Shown in pieces: positions 25,789 through 35,600 of a stretch of DNA of 64,000 nucleotides (positions are counted from its first letter, which is position 1; each line of letters starts with the position of its first letter). Origin of the DNA: Chitinophaga sp. Ak27 (lineage in GTDB: Bacteria; Bacteroidota; Bacteroidia; Chitinophagales; Chitinophagaceae); contig NZ_JABAOB010000001.1 in the NCBI RefSeq assembly GCF_012726295.1, forward strand, positions 1,426,001 through 1,490,000, read 5' to 3'. The notes beneath the pieces are model-generated. The model saw only the letters and a program-made list of their open reading frames with translations. It was not told the origin of the DNA and did not search any database. Made by a program: the position numbers and the translations under genes.

Positions 25789-26949
25789 TTAAGGATTAAT
25801 GAATACGGTTTTACCATCAATATTGGCTATTACGCCGCTGTAATCAAGTATCTTCAGGAATTCCAATAAACTGGCATCTCTGGAAAGCGATCCGGTAAAG
25901 TGCTCTGCCGGCACCCCATGAGGATATTTTACGGTGATGTTATACCAACGCGCCGCTTGCCGCATCATCACCTGGATGTCTGTTCCATCAAACACAAATA
26001 ATCCATCTTTCCAGGCCATTACTACATCCATGTCCACATCTTTCAGTACTTCCATATTTGTTGGGGAGATCCGTACCTGCTGGCCTGGCGCCATGGTAAC
26101 AGCTGGTTGCGACGCTCCCCTGGAAATCTTTACGGCGCCTGAGATCAGGGTAACGCGTATATCGGGTTCTCCATCGTAGGCATTAACATTAAAAGCTGTT
26201 CCCAATACCTGTACCTGCAACCCTTTATCGGGGCGGGCTACCACGAAAGGGGCCTGGGAATTAGTAGCTACTTCGAAGTATCCTTCTCCATTGATCAGTA
26301 CTTTTCTTTCTTTACCGGAAAACGCGGTCGGAAAAGTCAGGGAAGATGCCGCATTCAGCCACACCCTGCTCCCATCTGATAATGCGATCGACAAAGGCTT
26401 GCTTCCGGCAGGAATTGTCAGCGTATTATATTGTATATCGTGTTGACTTCCATCGCCCACATATACGATGCTGCCGCTGTCATTTTTCATGATATTCATC
26501 CCCGTTTGGCTGGCTACCAGGCCGTTACCGGCGCTATCGAGTAATATCTGCCTGCCACCCGCCAATGTTAATACGGCATGGTTGGCAGCCGGCGCCTTGA
26601 TATCATGCAATGGCTTGCTGGCCACCATCGTAGCGCTTTTATGGCGGTTGTTATGCACCTGGATGGCCCAGAGCCCACCGGCCAGTACCAATACAGCGGC
26701 AGCGGCCCACCAGCGATGCAACGGACGTATCTTCGCCCGGGACAGCTTTTCAGCGTTCATTTGTTGCTGTATACGTTGCCAGGTATCGGTCCCGAACTGC
26801 ATTTCGCTACTATCGGTGAATACTGCTTCCATCTCTCCCGGATTGACGTCGTCGTACCAGTCGTGGAGGAGTCTTATCTCTTCATCGCTGGCAACGCCAT
26901 CCATATATTTCCGGGCAAGCTGTTGTATTGCGTCCTTATCAGGGTGCAT
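25789..26949 (-). CDS. FecR-family anti-sigma factor (locus 1)
   Basis: This 386-residue protein has a cytoplasmic N-terminus that binds sigma (MHPDKDAIQQLARKYMDG), one membrane helix (WWAAAAVLVLAGGLWAI at about 85-105), a periplasmic FecR domain (PAGSKPLSIALSDGSRVWLNAASSLTFP, GEGYFEV) and a C-terminal DUF4974 domain (ARWYNITVKYPHG) that contacts the STN domain of SusC. It holds the neighbouring ECF sigma factor inactive until the receptor signals. Placement between the sigma and SusC genes supports this. Confidence 0.92.
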   Translation of the reverse strand: MHPDKDAIQQLARKYMDGVASDEEIRLLHDWYDDVNPGEMEAVFTDSSEMQFGTDTWQRIQQQMNAEKLSRAKIRPLHRWWAAAAVLVLAGGLWAIQVHNNRHKSATMVASKPLHDIKAPAANHAVLTLAGGRQILLDSAGNGLVASQTGMNIMKNDSGSIVYVGDGSQHDIQYNTLTIPAGSKPLSIALSDGSRVWLNAASSLTFPTAFSGKERKVLINGEGYFEVATNSQAPFVVARPDKGLQVQVLGTAFNVNAYDGEPDIRVTLISGAVKISRGASQPAVTMAPGQQVRISPTNMEVLKDVDMDVVMAWKDGLFVFDGTDIQVMMRQAARWYNITVKYPHGVPAEHFTGSLSRDASLLEFLKILDYSGVIANIDGKTVFINP

Positions 26950-27026
26950 AGATCCGGGATTTACTATAATAGATACATGAAATGGAAAGTTGTACGCAGC
27001 AAATCGCCACTTTTTTTAAAAAAGTT

Positions 27027-27593
27027 TCACCACAGGGGGAAAGTGGTGAATATAGCAGTACGCAGGGCGCGTAGTTTATTGCGCATTATCTTCATAGCTT
27101 CGCCTATATAGCGTTCTGCGGTGCGGGGTGATACGCCCAGTTCCTGCGCCACTTCTTCGAGGGGTTTGTCCATCAATTTATGATGTATAAATACGATGCT
27201 AAACTTTTCGGGGAGCTCGTGGGCATATCTGATCAGGATTTCCAGCAGTTGTTTATTGTCGATATCAAAAGCGTGCGAGACATCCGTTTGTATCATAGCG
27301 CCGGTTTGCGCTTCCTGTCTCCTCCCCTCATTAGCCAGGTGGCGATATACTGCATGCCTGGCCATTGCCGCCAAATATTGCGGCAATGAAGCGATCATAA
27401 TGCGGTTGCGCTTATTCCAAAGGTTCAGAAACACTTGTTGAATAACTTCACGGGCCGCCTCAGTATCACGCAGGCGTTTGTGCGCAATAAAAAGCAGCCA
27501 TTTCCAATACCGGTTGTAGATCTCATTAAATGCACTCTCATCACCGTTGGCCAGCAACGCTACCAACTGTTCATCTGTATGGCCGGAATACAT
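27027..27593 (-). CDS. ECF sigma-70 factor (locus 1)
   Basis: This 188-residue protein has sigma region 2 (ALLANGDESAFNEIYNRYWKWLLFIAHKRL, IQQVFLNLW) and region 4 (LPEKFSIVFIHHKLMDKPLEEVAQELGVSPRTAERYIGEAMK). It directs RNA polymerase to the SusC-SusD operon downstream and is controlled by the FecR protein encoded 77 bases later. Regions 1.1 and 3 are absent, as in all ECF factors. Confidence 0.92.
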   Translation of the reverse strand: MYSGHTDEQLVALLANGDESAFNEIYNRYWKWLLFIAHKRLRDTEAAREVIQQVFLNLWNKRNRIMIASLPQYLAAMARHAVYRHLANEGRRQEAQTGAMIQTDVSHAFDIDNKQLLEILIRYAHELPEKFSIVFIHHKLMDKPLEEVAQELGVSPRTAERYIGEAMKIMRNKLRALRTAIFTTFPLW

Positions 27594-27795
27594 TTATCAA
27601 AAGGATATCTGGTAAAGAGATTAAAGTAACGTGGTGTAACACTGTTTTATCACAGTGATCTATCTATGACGCTTTGTTAAAACTCCAATTAATTCCGTTA
27701 TCTTCCTAATATAATATTGTCACTTTTTTATAGTTTTTTAGCGACAATTATTTACATCGATTGTAGTACCTGTTTACCAACAATGGCAATAAAAA
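27594..27795. other. AT-rich regulatory stretch upstream of the locus 1 sigma gene
   Basis: About 200 bases without a gene, between the sigma start and the terminator at 27796. It must carry the promoter of the sigma/FecR genes, but I could not fix a TAnnTTTG box with confidence. Confidence 0.35.
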
Positions 27796-27819
27796 AGGCC
27801 GTCCTGAAAAGAACGGCCT
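27796..27819 (-). terminator. Terminator of the GH2 operon
   Basis: AGGCCGT (27796-27802) pairs with ACGGCCT (27813-27819). On the minus strand the stem runs into TTTTTTATT, a normal rho-independent terminator. It ends transcription of the GH2 gene and the small frame at 27895-28026. Confidence 0.75.
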
Positions 27820-27894
27820 GTTACATCTGCTTCACGAGTTATAAAAAAGACTATCTCCATTGCATTTGATGATTAAAATGGTATTGCTTTCCTG

Positions 27895-28026
27895 TTACCA
27901 TTTGATGGAATCGCCGGCATACTGCGCATGGTAGGCGGTCCGGCGGTCATTTGCTGCAATCTGCTTTATTTGTGCGGCCACCGGGGCAGCCAATAGTAAC
28001 AGGAAGGGAACCAGCCCAGCAATCAT
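27895..28026 (-). CDS. Short frame with signal peptide, 43 residues
   Basis: The frame starts at ATG 28026, directly after an in-frame TAG, and encodes a clean signal peptide (MIAGLVPFLLLLAAPVAAQ) followed by 24 polar residues ending in DSIKW. It lies 79 bases after the GH2 stop, in the same direction, and just before a strong terminator. It could be a small secreted peptide of the locus or a fusion of two ends of a deleted gene. I do not recognise it. Confidence 0.3.
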   Translation of the reverse strand: MIAGLVPFLLLLAAPVAAQIKQIAANDRRTAYHAQYAGDSIKW

Positions 28027-28105
28027 CTACCAAATGTATCATTTAGCAGGAGGCTTGTTACTTAGCTGCAAAAATAAGAGCGATAATGGGCAATATTGCA
28101 CTGCT

Positions 28106-31024
28106 CTACTTCTTCTCGCCATACAATTCTATCTCCCGGATCGCTACTTTGCTGCTCTCTGGCTGAATACCTGTCACCTGGAAACGCACATACCGCCCGC
28201 TTGCGGGATCAAATGTTACCGGCTTGTAATCCTGTCCTGATGCACGTATGGCATTTTTTACCGTAGTCCAGTGCTCACCATCTGTTGATATCGCGATACT
28301 GTAGATATACCAGTCACTGTCTTTTCCCCATACGATCCGGCTACCGGAGAGCTGATAATTTTCTTGCAGGTCGATCGTTATGTTTAAAGGAAAGGCCGTA
28401 GTTCCTGTCGTCCAGCCAGTGGCGGTATTGTTATCAGTAATAAGCGGTACTTTCTCCTGGTTTGTAACAGGCATTATGCTAAGTGGCTTACCAGTAAGCA
28501 TAATGGGATGGAGTGCTTTGCTGGCAACGGCCGTTTCTTTGATAGCAGCTACTACTATCTTACTTTCATCTATCCAATGCGGATGTTTACCGTCCGTTAG
28601 AAATGCTGTATTGGCAGCAACTGTGTTAATTACTTTTTCCACAGACAAGCCTTCTTTTGTTTCCGCATGTATCACGATTTTACCAGGTTTGCTGCCATGG
28701 CGAATAATGCCATAGGCAATCCCGCCTTCCGTTTGTTGCGGGGAGATACCTGTGGCGGGGATATTTCCTCCTATGAGGCTCCCTGCACCGCTTACGCTGA
28801 TATGCAACAGGTAGGATTGTCCCGGTGTTTGATTGGCTATCACGGTGCCATTCTTATCGCACACCTTTACATAAAATGGGGTCATCTCCCACCCGTTCGC
28901 AGGGAAGGCCGACAGCCCCTCGGGGATTGTTATTTCCAGGTGATGGGGAGCTAATGGTGTTTGCACGGTGTGCGTGCAAACAGGCGCATCTTTCATCAGG
29001 CCTACTGCTTTCAGGGTGCCGGCTTCATATTTGCCTGTATGAAACAGGAAATAGGGGCTGCCTCCTTTCGCTGCCACAAAAGTAGCCGTGGCAGCATTTC
29101 CGCGACGGGTCATTTGGCCTAGGAAAATATTGTTCCTGTATAGCTTTACAGCATCGCAATTGGAAAAGACCATGATCGTGCTATCTTCCGAAGGTTGGTT
29201 GTTGTAACTGCCAATATACACCATAGGGCCATAGGCGGGGTTATGTGCGTCTTGCATAGCCTTCAGCTGGTAATAGCCAAACTTCTCATAACGATCCAGG
29301 TCTACCACCCCACTGAACGCGGTAACGGCGTCTGAGCCCCTGGTATAGTCGTTATAACTCCACACAAAATACCCTCCTATCCTGGGGTTGGCATCCAGTT
29401 TTCCATGGTCCCAGTAACCTCCGGCTGCTTCGGAAGTTTCGCCATTGAGTGCATTTTGCCGGAGGATACATTGATTAATCATTCCTTTTTCTGTATAGAT
29501 CCGGGAGGCACGCAGACTGTTTTCACCGGTGGCATCCGCCATCCAGGAGTCGCCCCATTCGCGTGTCAGAAAAGGTTGCGAGGGCATCGGATCGGTGCCA
29601 TCTTCATTGACTACTTTATAAGAAACGTTGTAATAACTTTTACTCCGGCTGTTATAGTCGTCGGCCAGGAATAGCTGGTCTCCCGGCATTTCAGCATGAG
29701 CCACGGCTACCGCCTTTTCCATCCAAGAAGCTGGGGTAGGAGACTCATTCAGGGAGGTTTCCCACAGGAATACTGCCGGGTGATTTCTATCGCGGCGAAT
29801 CATTTCGCGTATATCCGTCAGCGTATGATTTACAAACGCGGTATCCTTGCTAAAGAATTGCCAGCCAGGTTCGCATTCAATCACCAGTAGTCCCAGTGAA
29901 TCGCATGCATCCAGGAAGGCGGGCGACTGCGGATAATGGGCGGCACGCACTGCGTTAAAACCGCCTTTCTTTAATTGTAGCGCATCCAGGTATTGCATAC
30001 GGTCGGAGGCGGCATCGCCTACATACTGATAAGCCTGGTGCCTGTTAGCGCCCCGCAGGAATAGTTTGGCTCCATTCAGATAAAATCCATCCGCCTGGAA
30101 GGCCAACTTTCGTATGCCCGTGTAAGTGGATATGCTATCTACTAATTTATCATCTCGGTATACCAGTGATACCAGCCGGTAGAGATAAGGGTGGTCGGGA
30201 TGCCACAGGTGTGGTTGTGCCACCGTCAGTTGCTGGTGAAAATTTTTATCGTGCTGTGTTTCCACTTTCGTGCGACTGGTAGCTGTAGCGACCGTCGCTC
30301 CGTTTTTATCTATGAGCTTGGAAACCAGGGTGGCATTATCACTTGTGAGATGATTGTTTACCACATGAGTGTTAACTTCCATCACTGCGGCTGTTTCGCT
30401 TACGGCAGGATATTTAATAAACACCCCTCCGCCAGCCACCCGATTGGCTTCCAGCGGGTGGGAAATAAACAAGGAGTCAGTTACTAGCAAGGATACATTC
30501 CGGTAGATGCCGCCAAAATAATTAAAATCGAGGTGCTGTTGGGGCTTGCCGGGCGTAGTGCGTGGATCATCGGTATTCGTGACTCTTACAGCCAGTACAT
30601 TGTCTCTATCAAAAAAAATATGATCAGAAAGATCAGCCACAAAACCTATATATCCACCTGTATGCGTTTTAATTTTTTTCCCGTTGAGATAGATATCGCA
30701 GTTCATTTGCACACCATCGAAACACAGGGTTATCCGCTGATGGCGGTAAGCAGCCGGTACCCGGAAATATTTGCGGTACCAGCCAACGCCCTGGTATACC
30801 TGGTTGCCCCCGTTGTGTTTTTTTTCAATGCGCATCACGTGGGGAATGCTAACGGCGGCCCAACTGTTGTCTTTAAACGAAATACTTTCTGCGCCGGTAG
30901 TGTCGCCGCGATGAAAAGCCCAGTTGGTATTAAAATTAAGTACGGTCCTGTTTTGTGCGGAGGCAGGTAAAAGGGCAAACAGGCTAATAACGGTGAATAA
31001 GGACACTATTTTCAAGCAATACAT
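28106..31024 (-). CDS. Glycoside hydrolase family 2 beta-galactosidase-like enzyme with F5/8 C-terminal domain
   Basis: This 972-residue exported enzyme has a signal ending SASAQ. Domains in order: GH2 sugar-binding jelly roll (25-190; GVGWYRKYFRVP), Ig-like domain (190-305), TIM barrel (305-600; GANRHQAYQYVGD, FNAVRAAHYPQSP), Ig-like extensions (600-830) and an F5/8-type carbohydrate-binding domain (about 840-970; IDLQENYQLSG, GRYVRFQVTG). The acid/base Glu is in ETSLNES and the nucleophile Glu in LTREWGDS. It removes a non-reducing beta-linked sugar, galactose or a relative, from the glycan captured by the SusCD pair upstream. Exact substrate is not readable. Confidence 0.9.
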   Translation of the reverse strand: MYCLKIVSLFTVISLFALLPASAQNRTVLNFNTNWAFHRGDTTGAESISFKDNSWAAVSIPHVMRIEKKHNGGNQVYQGVGWYRKYFRVPAAYRHQRITLCFDGVQMNCDIYLNGKKIKTHTGGYIGFVADLSDHIFFDRDNVLAVRVTNTDDPRTTPGKPQQHLDFNYFGGIYRNVSLLVTDSLFISHPLEANRVAGGGVFIKYPAVSETAAVMEVNTHVVNNHLTSDNATLVSKLIDKNGATVATATSRTKVETQHDKNFHQQLTVAQPHLWHPDHPYLYRLVSLVYRDDKLVDSISTYTGIRKLAFQADGFYLNGAKLFLRGANRHQAYQYVGDAASDRMQYLDALQLKKGGFNAVRAAHYPQSPAFLDACDSLGLLVIECEPGWQFFSKDTAFVNHTLTDIREMIRRDRNHPAVFLWETSLNESPTPASWMEKAVAVAHAEMPGDQLFLADDYNSRSKSYYNVSYKVVNEDGTDPMPSQPFLTREWGDSWMADATGENSLRASRIYTEKGMINQCILRQNALNGETSEAAGGYWDHGKLDANPRIGGYFVWSYNDYTRGSDAVTAFSGVVDLDRYEKFGYYQLKAMQDAHNPAYGPMVYIGSYNNQPSEDSTIMVFSNCDAVKLYRNNIFLGQMTRRGNAATATFVAAKGGSPYFLFHTGKYEAGTLKAVGLMKDAPVCTHTVQTPLAPHHLEITIPEGLSAFPANGWEMTPFYVKVCDKNGTVIANQTPGQSYLLHISVSGAGSLIGGNIPATGISPQQTEGGIAYGIIRHGSKPGKIVIHAETKEGLSVEKVINTVAANTAFLTDGKHPHWIDESKIVVAAIKETAVASKALHPIMLTGKPLSIMPVTNQEKVPLITDNNTATGWTTGTTAFPLNITIDLQENYQLSGSRIVWGKDSDWYIYSIAISTDGEHWTTVKNAIRASGQDYKPVTFDPASGRYVRFQVTGIQPESSKVAIREIELYGEKK

Positions 31025-31044
31025 ATATTACCTTTTATGAAAAA

Positions 31045-31076
31045 AAATCCCGCGTATTTTGCAATTCGCGGGATTT
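31045..31076 (-). terminator. Terminator between SusD and GH2 genes
   Basis: AAATCCCGCG (31045-31054) pairs with CGCGGGATTT (31067-31076), followed on the minus strand by a run of T. It stands inside the operon, 21 bases before the GH2 start, so the enzyme is probably made at a lower level than SusC and SusD. Confidence 0.75.
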
Positions 31077-31100
31077 GAAAATATATAAAACTCAACTAAC

Positions 31101-32678
31101 TTAATAACCTTCATTTTGAGACAGGCCCTTGTTCAGGTCTCTCTCTTTCTGCGGTACCGGCCAGAGGTAGTCTCTGCCCGCGTTAAAGGTTCTTGTTTCC
31201 ACTTTTACGTGATCACCGGTCAATGTAAGCTTACCGGTAGCAGGATCTACGGTTCCTAACCTGGAGCCATATACTACGCCCGCTCTAACGGCAGGACCAA
31301 TTTGCCATCGTTGTACATCATACCAGCGGAGACCTTCCAATGCCAGTTCCACTCTACGTTCGCGTCTTACGAGGGTACGCAGTTTACCCTGTGAATTGTA
31401 CACAGCCCTGTCTACCACCGGCATACCAGCGCGTTTCCGGATAGCATCCAATGCATCGTATACCGTGTTGTCGATTACACCTGATTCAATCTGTGCTTCT
31501 GCATAGGTGAGCAGTACTTCTGCATAGCGGATCACGATCATATTCAAACCTGTGTTCCACATATCCGGGAAGTCGGACAGATGCGAAGTAAATTTCTTCT
31601 CTATATAGGCAGAAGGAGAATTGTTATTACCGTTGTAATAATCATCCTTGCCGGCTTCAATAGAGTTATAGTATTTGCCTTCATACATCTGGCCTGGATA
31701 TACTACGGTTGCGGATAAGCGAGGGTCCCTGTTATTATAGGGATTGCTCTCATCATAGCCGGAAGCAGGATCATCGATGGTTTTACCGTTCTTCATCTCG
31801 TAGGCATCTACGAGTGATTGCGTGGGGCTCAGGGAAGCCCAGCCACCGAAACCGGAAGAAGGCATGATACCGATATCGCCATTAGGTACATCATTGGCTT
31901 TATATTGTACATCGAGGATTACTTCGCTGTTGTTTTCGTTCGCAATGCGGAACAAGTCCTGGTAGTTGGGATAGAGGTTATAGCCTAATCCCATTACTTT
32001 TTTACAATCGGCGATACAATCTGCATATTTTTTATCATACAGTTCTATTCTGGCTTTCAGAGAAAGAGCGGCGCCTTGTGTAATGCGTCCTACATCGCTA
32101 CCACTGTAGCTGGCAGGGAGATCTGGTGCAATAGCGGCCAGTTCGTCGAGGATATATTTGCGTACATCCGCCCGTGGCGTTCTGGTTACGGCTGCCGCTT
32201 CCTGGGCAGTCAGGGTCTTGACAACCAGTGGCACATCACCATAGAGCTGCGACATCGTAAAATACTGGTAAGCTCTTAAGAAGCGTACCTCTCCTTTGTA
32301 TCGCGCTTTTAATTTATCATCCATAGGTACGCGGTCGATGTTTTCCATAAACCAGTTACATTTCTGGATCGTTTTGTAATCCCACCTGTTTTGCACATTT
32401 GGATCTGCTGCGGAGGCAGTACCATTGCCGAGGTGCTGGTAATTATCCCAATACCACTGGCTATAGCTATTGTCACTCACGGCATCCATATAGAGGAGGT
32501 TGTAATCACCTTCCCAACCATTGTAACAGCCATTCAATGCTACGGTAGCACCTACAGAAGATGACCAGAGATTGTCATTACTGTAAGCATCGGTCGGTTG
32601 TTTATCGAGATAATCTTTCTGACAAGCCGTTTCAAATAAAGCTGCAAAGAGAAATATATATAGTATGTTCCTTTTCAT
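31101..32678 (-). CDS. SusD/RagB family lipoprotein (locus 2)
   Basis: This 525-residue lipoprotein has a signal ending in FETAC. SusD hallmarks: YKGEVRFLRAYQYFTMSQLYGDVPLV, MIVIRYAEVLLTYAEAQIESG, RRERRVELALEGLRWYDVQRWQIG and RDYLWPVPQKE. It binds glycan at the surface together with SusC, 18 bases upstream. It is followed by a terminator and then the GH2 gene. Confidence 0.93.
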   Translation of the reverse strand: MKRNILYIFLFAALFETACQKDYLDKQPTDAYSNDNLWSSSVGATVALNGCYNGWEGDYNLLYMDAVSDNSYSQWYWDNYQHLGNGTASAADPNVQNRWDYKTIQKCNWFMENIDRVPMDDKLKARYKGEVRFLRAYQYFTMSQLYGDVPLVVKTLTAQEAAAVTRTPRADVRKYILDELAAIAPDLPASYSGSDVGRITQGAALSLKARIELYDKKYADCIADCKKVMGLGYNLYPNYQDLFRIANENNSEVILDVQYKANDVPNGDIGIMPSSGFGGWASLSPTQSLVDAYEMKNGKTIDDPASGYDESNPYNNRDPRLSATVVYPGQMYEGKYYNSIEAGKDDYYNGNNNSPSAYIEKKFTSHLSDFPDMWNTGLNMIVIRYAEVLLTYAEAQIESGVIDNTVYDALDAIRKRAGMPVVDRAVYNSQGKLRTLVRRERRVELALEGLRWYDVQRWQIGPAVRAGVVYGSRLGTVDPATGKLTLTGDHVKVETRTFNAGRDYLWPVPQKERDLNKGLSQNEGY

Positions 32679-32696
32679 AATCGTTATGCTTATCGG

Positions 32697-35600
32697 TTAA
32701 AAACTAACATTTACACCCAGCGTATTCACTTTCACTTGTGGATAGTAGTAAATACTGCTCCTGTTCGGCGCTTCCGGATCTATCCATTTGTAGAGGTGAT
32801 CGAATGTAAGGATGTTCTGGCCGCTGTAATAAAAGCGCACTTTAGTAAGACCAATTCTTTTCAGCAGATTTTCAGGAAGTGTATATCCTATCTGCAGATT
32901 TTTCAGACGGAGGTAAGATCCGTCTTTCACCCAAAAAGAAGAAGGGGTACCATTAGGATCATTCTGTGTATAGCTGCTCCAGATGCGAGGCAACGCGGCG
33001 CCAGTATTTTCAGGTGTCCAGGTATCCAGCAGTGCGGTGGTAGGTCTACCAACAGTGCTACCTACTGCACCGAGTTTACCGGCGTCAATGTATGTTTTCA
33101 CACCGGCAGCACCCTGCAGGAAGATGCTGGCATCAAAGTTTTTCCAGGAACCACTCAGGTTAAGACCAAAAGTTACTTTAGGGAAATAGTTGCCCAGGTA
33201 TTGCCGGTCAGCACTATTGATTTTACCGTCGCCATTAATGTCTTTATACTTAATATCGCCCGGAGCGGTGGTGGTGGACTGTTTAGGCGCTTTGGCAATT
33301 TCATCCGCGGACTGAAAGATACCTTCTGCGATGTAACCATACAAAGAATTGATGGGCAGCCCTTCCTGCTGTACCGTATATCCATCAATGATGGGACCTG
33401 TTCCGTGAAGATCAGTTATTTTGGTATTGATAATAGCAGTATTGAAATTAGCGCTATAGGAGAAGTCACCCTTCCTGTCGCTGTACCCGAGAGAAAACTC
33501 CCACCCTTTGTTCAGCACCGCACCAGCATTTTGTACGGGAGCATTTAATCCATAGGTAGAAGCGGCGGGGGGAGTCAGCAGGATATTGTTTGTCTTTTTA
33601 TAGAAATAATCGGCTGTGAAATTAAGCTTATTATCCAGGAAGGTTGCATCCAGTCCCAGGCCGCTTTCTGTTGTACTTTCCCATTGCAGACCTGCATTAG
33701 CACCATTTACTGGTGCAAAACCACTGGCAATGATGGGGTTAGTACCTCCGAAAGTATAGTTCTGTCCGGAACTAACAGTAGTAACGTATGGATAGTAAGG
33801 GAAAGTGGGATAATTGGTAGCATCGTATGTTTTCACATACTGATTACCCAGTTGGCCCCAGGAAGCCCTTAATTTAAGATTGGAAATATATTCTTTTGCA
33901 CCAGCGAAAAAGTTTTCCCGATCAATGTTCCAACCAGCAGAGAAGGAAGGAAACAAGCCCCATCTGTAGTCGGGAGCAAAGCGGCTGGCACCGTCGTAAC
34001 GGAGATTAGCTTCAAAGAGGTATTTGCCATCATAGTCATAGTTCAACCTGCCGAAGAAAGACTGCAAAGCCATTTCGTAAGTATACCCGCTGGTTGTCTG
34101 ACCATCTGTGTAACCGAGGTTGACATCATTCAGTGCATTAATCAGGAATCCCTTCCGGTAACCATCATCAAAAGTTCCTTTTGTATGTTCCTGTGAGTAA
34201 CCGCCCAGGATCTTGAAATTATGTTTGGCAAAGGACCTGGTATATTCCAGTAAAGCCTGTTGTGTCAGGGTGTTGGTCAGGTAATTTTCATCTCTTACAT
34301 AAGAAGGACCCTGGTAGAAGGAGCTGTCGCCGTTAGCGGTATAGTACTGTTGATCAGCAGCAAACTTCTTGTTACGGTTCATCTTCATGATGTAGGCAAT
34401 GGATGGCTTGAAATGCAGGCCCTTTATAATTTCCCAGTCAGCGCCTACATTACCTATCAGGTCGTAGTAGGCATATTGATTCAAGCTGGCGCCTTCGAGC
34501 CATGCCATAGGGTTACCGTCGCCAATAGCGCCGTAATAACCATTTTTATACTTATAAGGCACGGTAGAAGAAATGCGGTTGATCTGGCGTACCAGCTGTG
34601 TAAAGTCGCCGGTATATGGATTGCTGGGTTCTTTCTTGCCAGTAGAGGTAAAGCCCACATTCGCATTTACGTGTATGTTGCTCCTTACTTCTGAGTTGAG
34701 GTTCAGGCGGGCGGTATAACGGGTGGCATTTGTTTTCTTCACGAGGCCATTTTCATCAAATAAACCCAGTGACAAATTGTACTGTGTTTTTTCTGACCCA
34801 CCAGACAAGCCCAGGTAATGGTTTTGCTGGATACCGCTTCCTTTATAAAACATCCCCAACCAGTCCGTATTAGGATAATTAAACGGATCGGAGCCATCTT
34901 TAAACTTCTGAATTTCTTCCGGTGTATAACGGGCGGTTTTCCCTTCGTTTATCCTTGCCTGGTTAAACAGGGTGGCTGCTTGCCAGGAGGGTAGGAAATC
35001 AGGGAGACCGGTAGCTTTTTGCTTTCCTACATAAGCATTGTAAGTTACCTGTGTAACGCCTTTTTTACCCTGCTTGGTAGTTACCAAGATAACACCGTTG
35101 GCTGCACGGGAACCGTAGATAGCAGCAGAAGCAGCGTCTTTTAACACCGACATGGAGGCGATATCGTCCGGGTTGATATTGTTCAGGTTGGCGAGGGTAG
35201 TGATTACCCCGTCCACTACCACAATAGGATCGGCATTATTCAGCGTACCTATACCCCGGATGCGGATGGTTCCGGCATCGGAGCCTGGCTGGCCGCTGGC
35301 GGCAGCGGTAACGGTTACACCGGGCATAGTTCCCTGGAGCGCATTACCTAAGCTGGTAACGGGCCTGTTGGCCAGTTCTTTGGTGCCAATGCTGGCAACG
35401 GCGCCGGTGAGATTGGCTTTCTTCTGAACGCCATAACCTACTACTACCAATTGTTTCAGGGAACTAACATCTGGTTTCAGCCTAATATTTACCTGTGTTT
35501 GGCCGGCGGCTACTTTCACTTCCTGGCTTTCGTAACCAATACTGGTCACCAGGAGGGTTACATTTTCGCCGGTGGTGGCAATATGAAATGCGCCACCGGG

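Noticed and set aside
32736..33548. Open frame of 270 codons on the plus strand
   Set aside because: Antisense to the barrel part of the second SusC gene; a by-product of its codon use.
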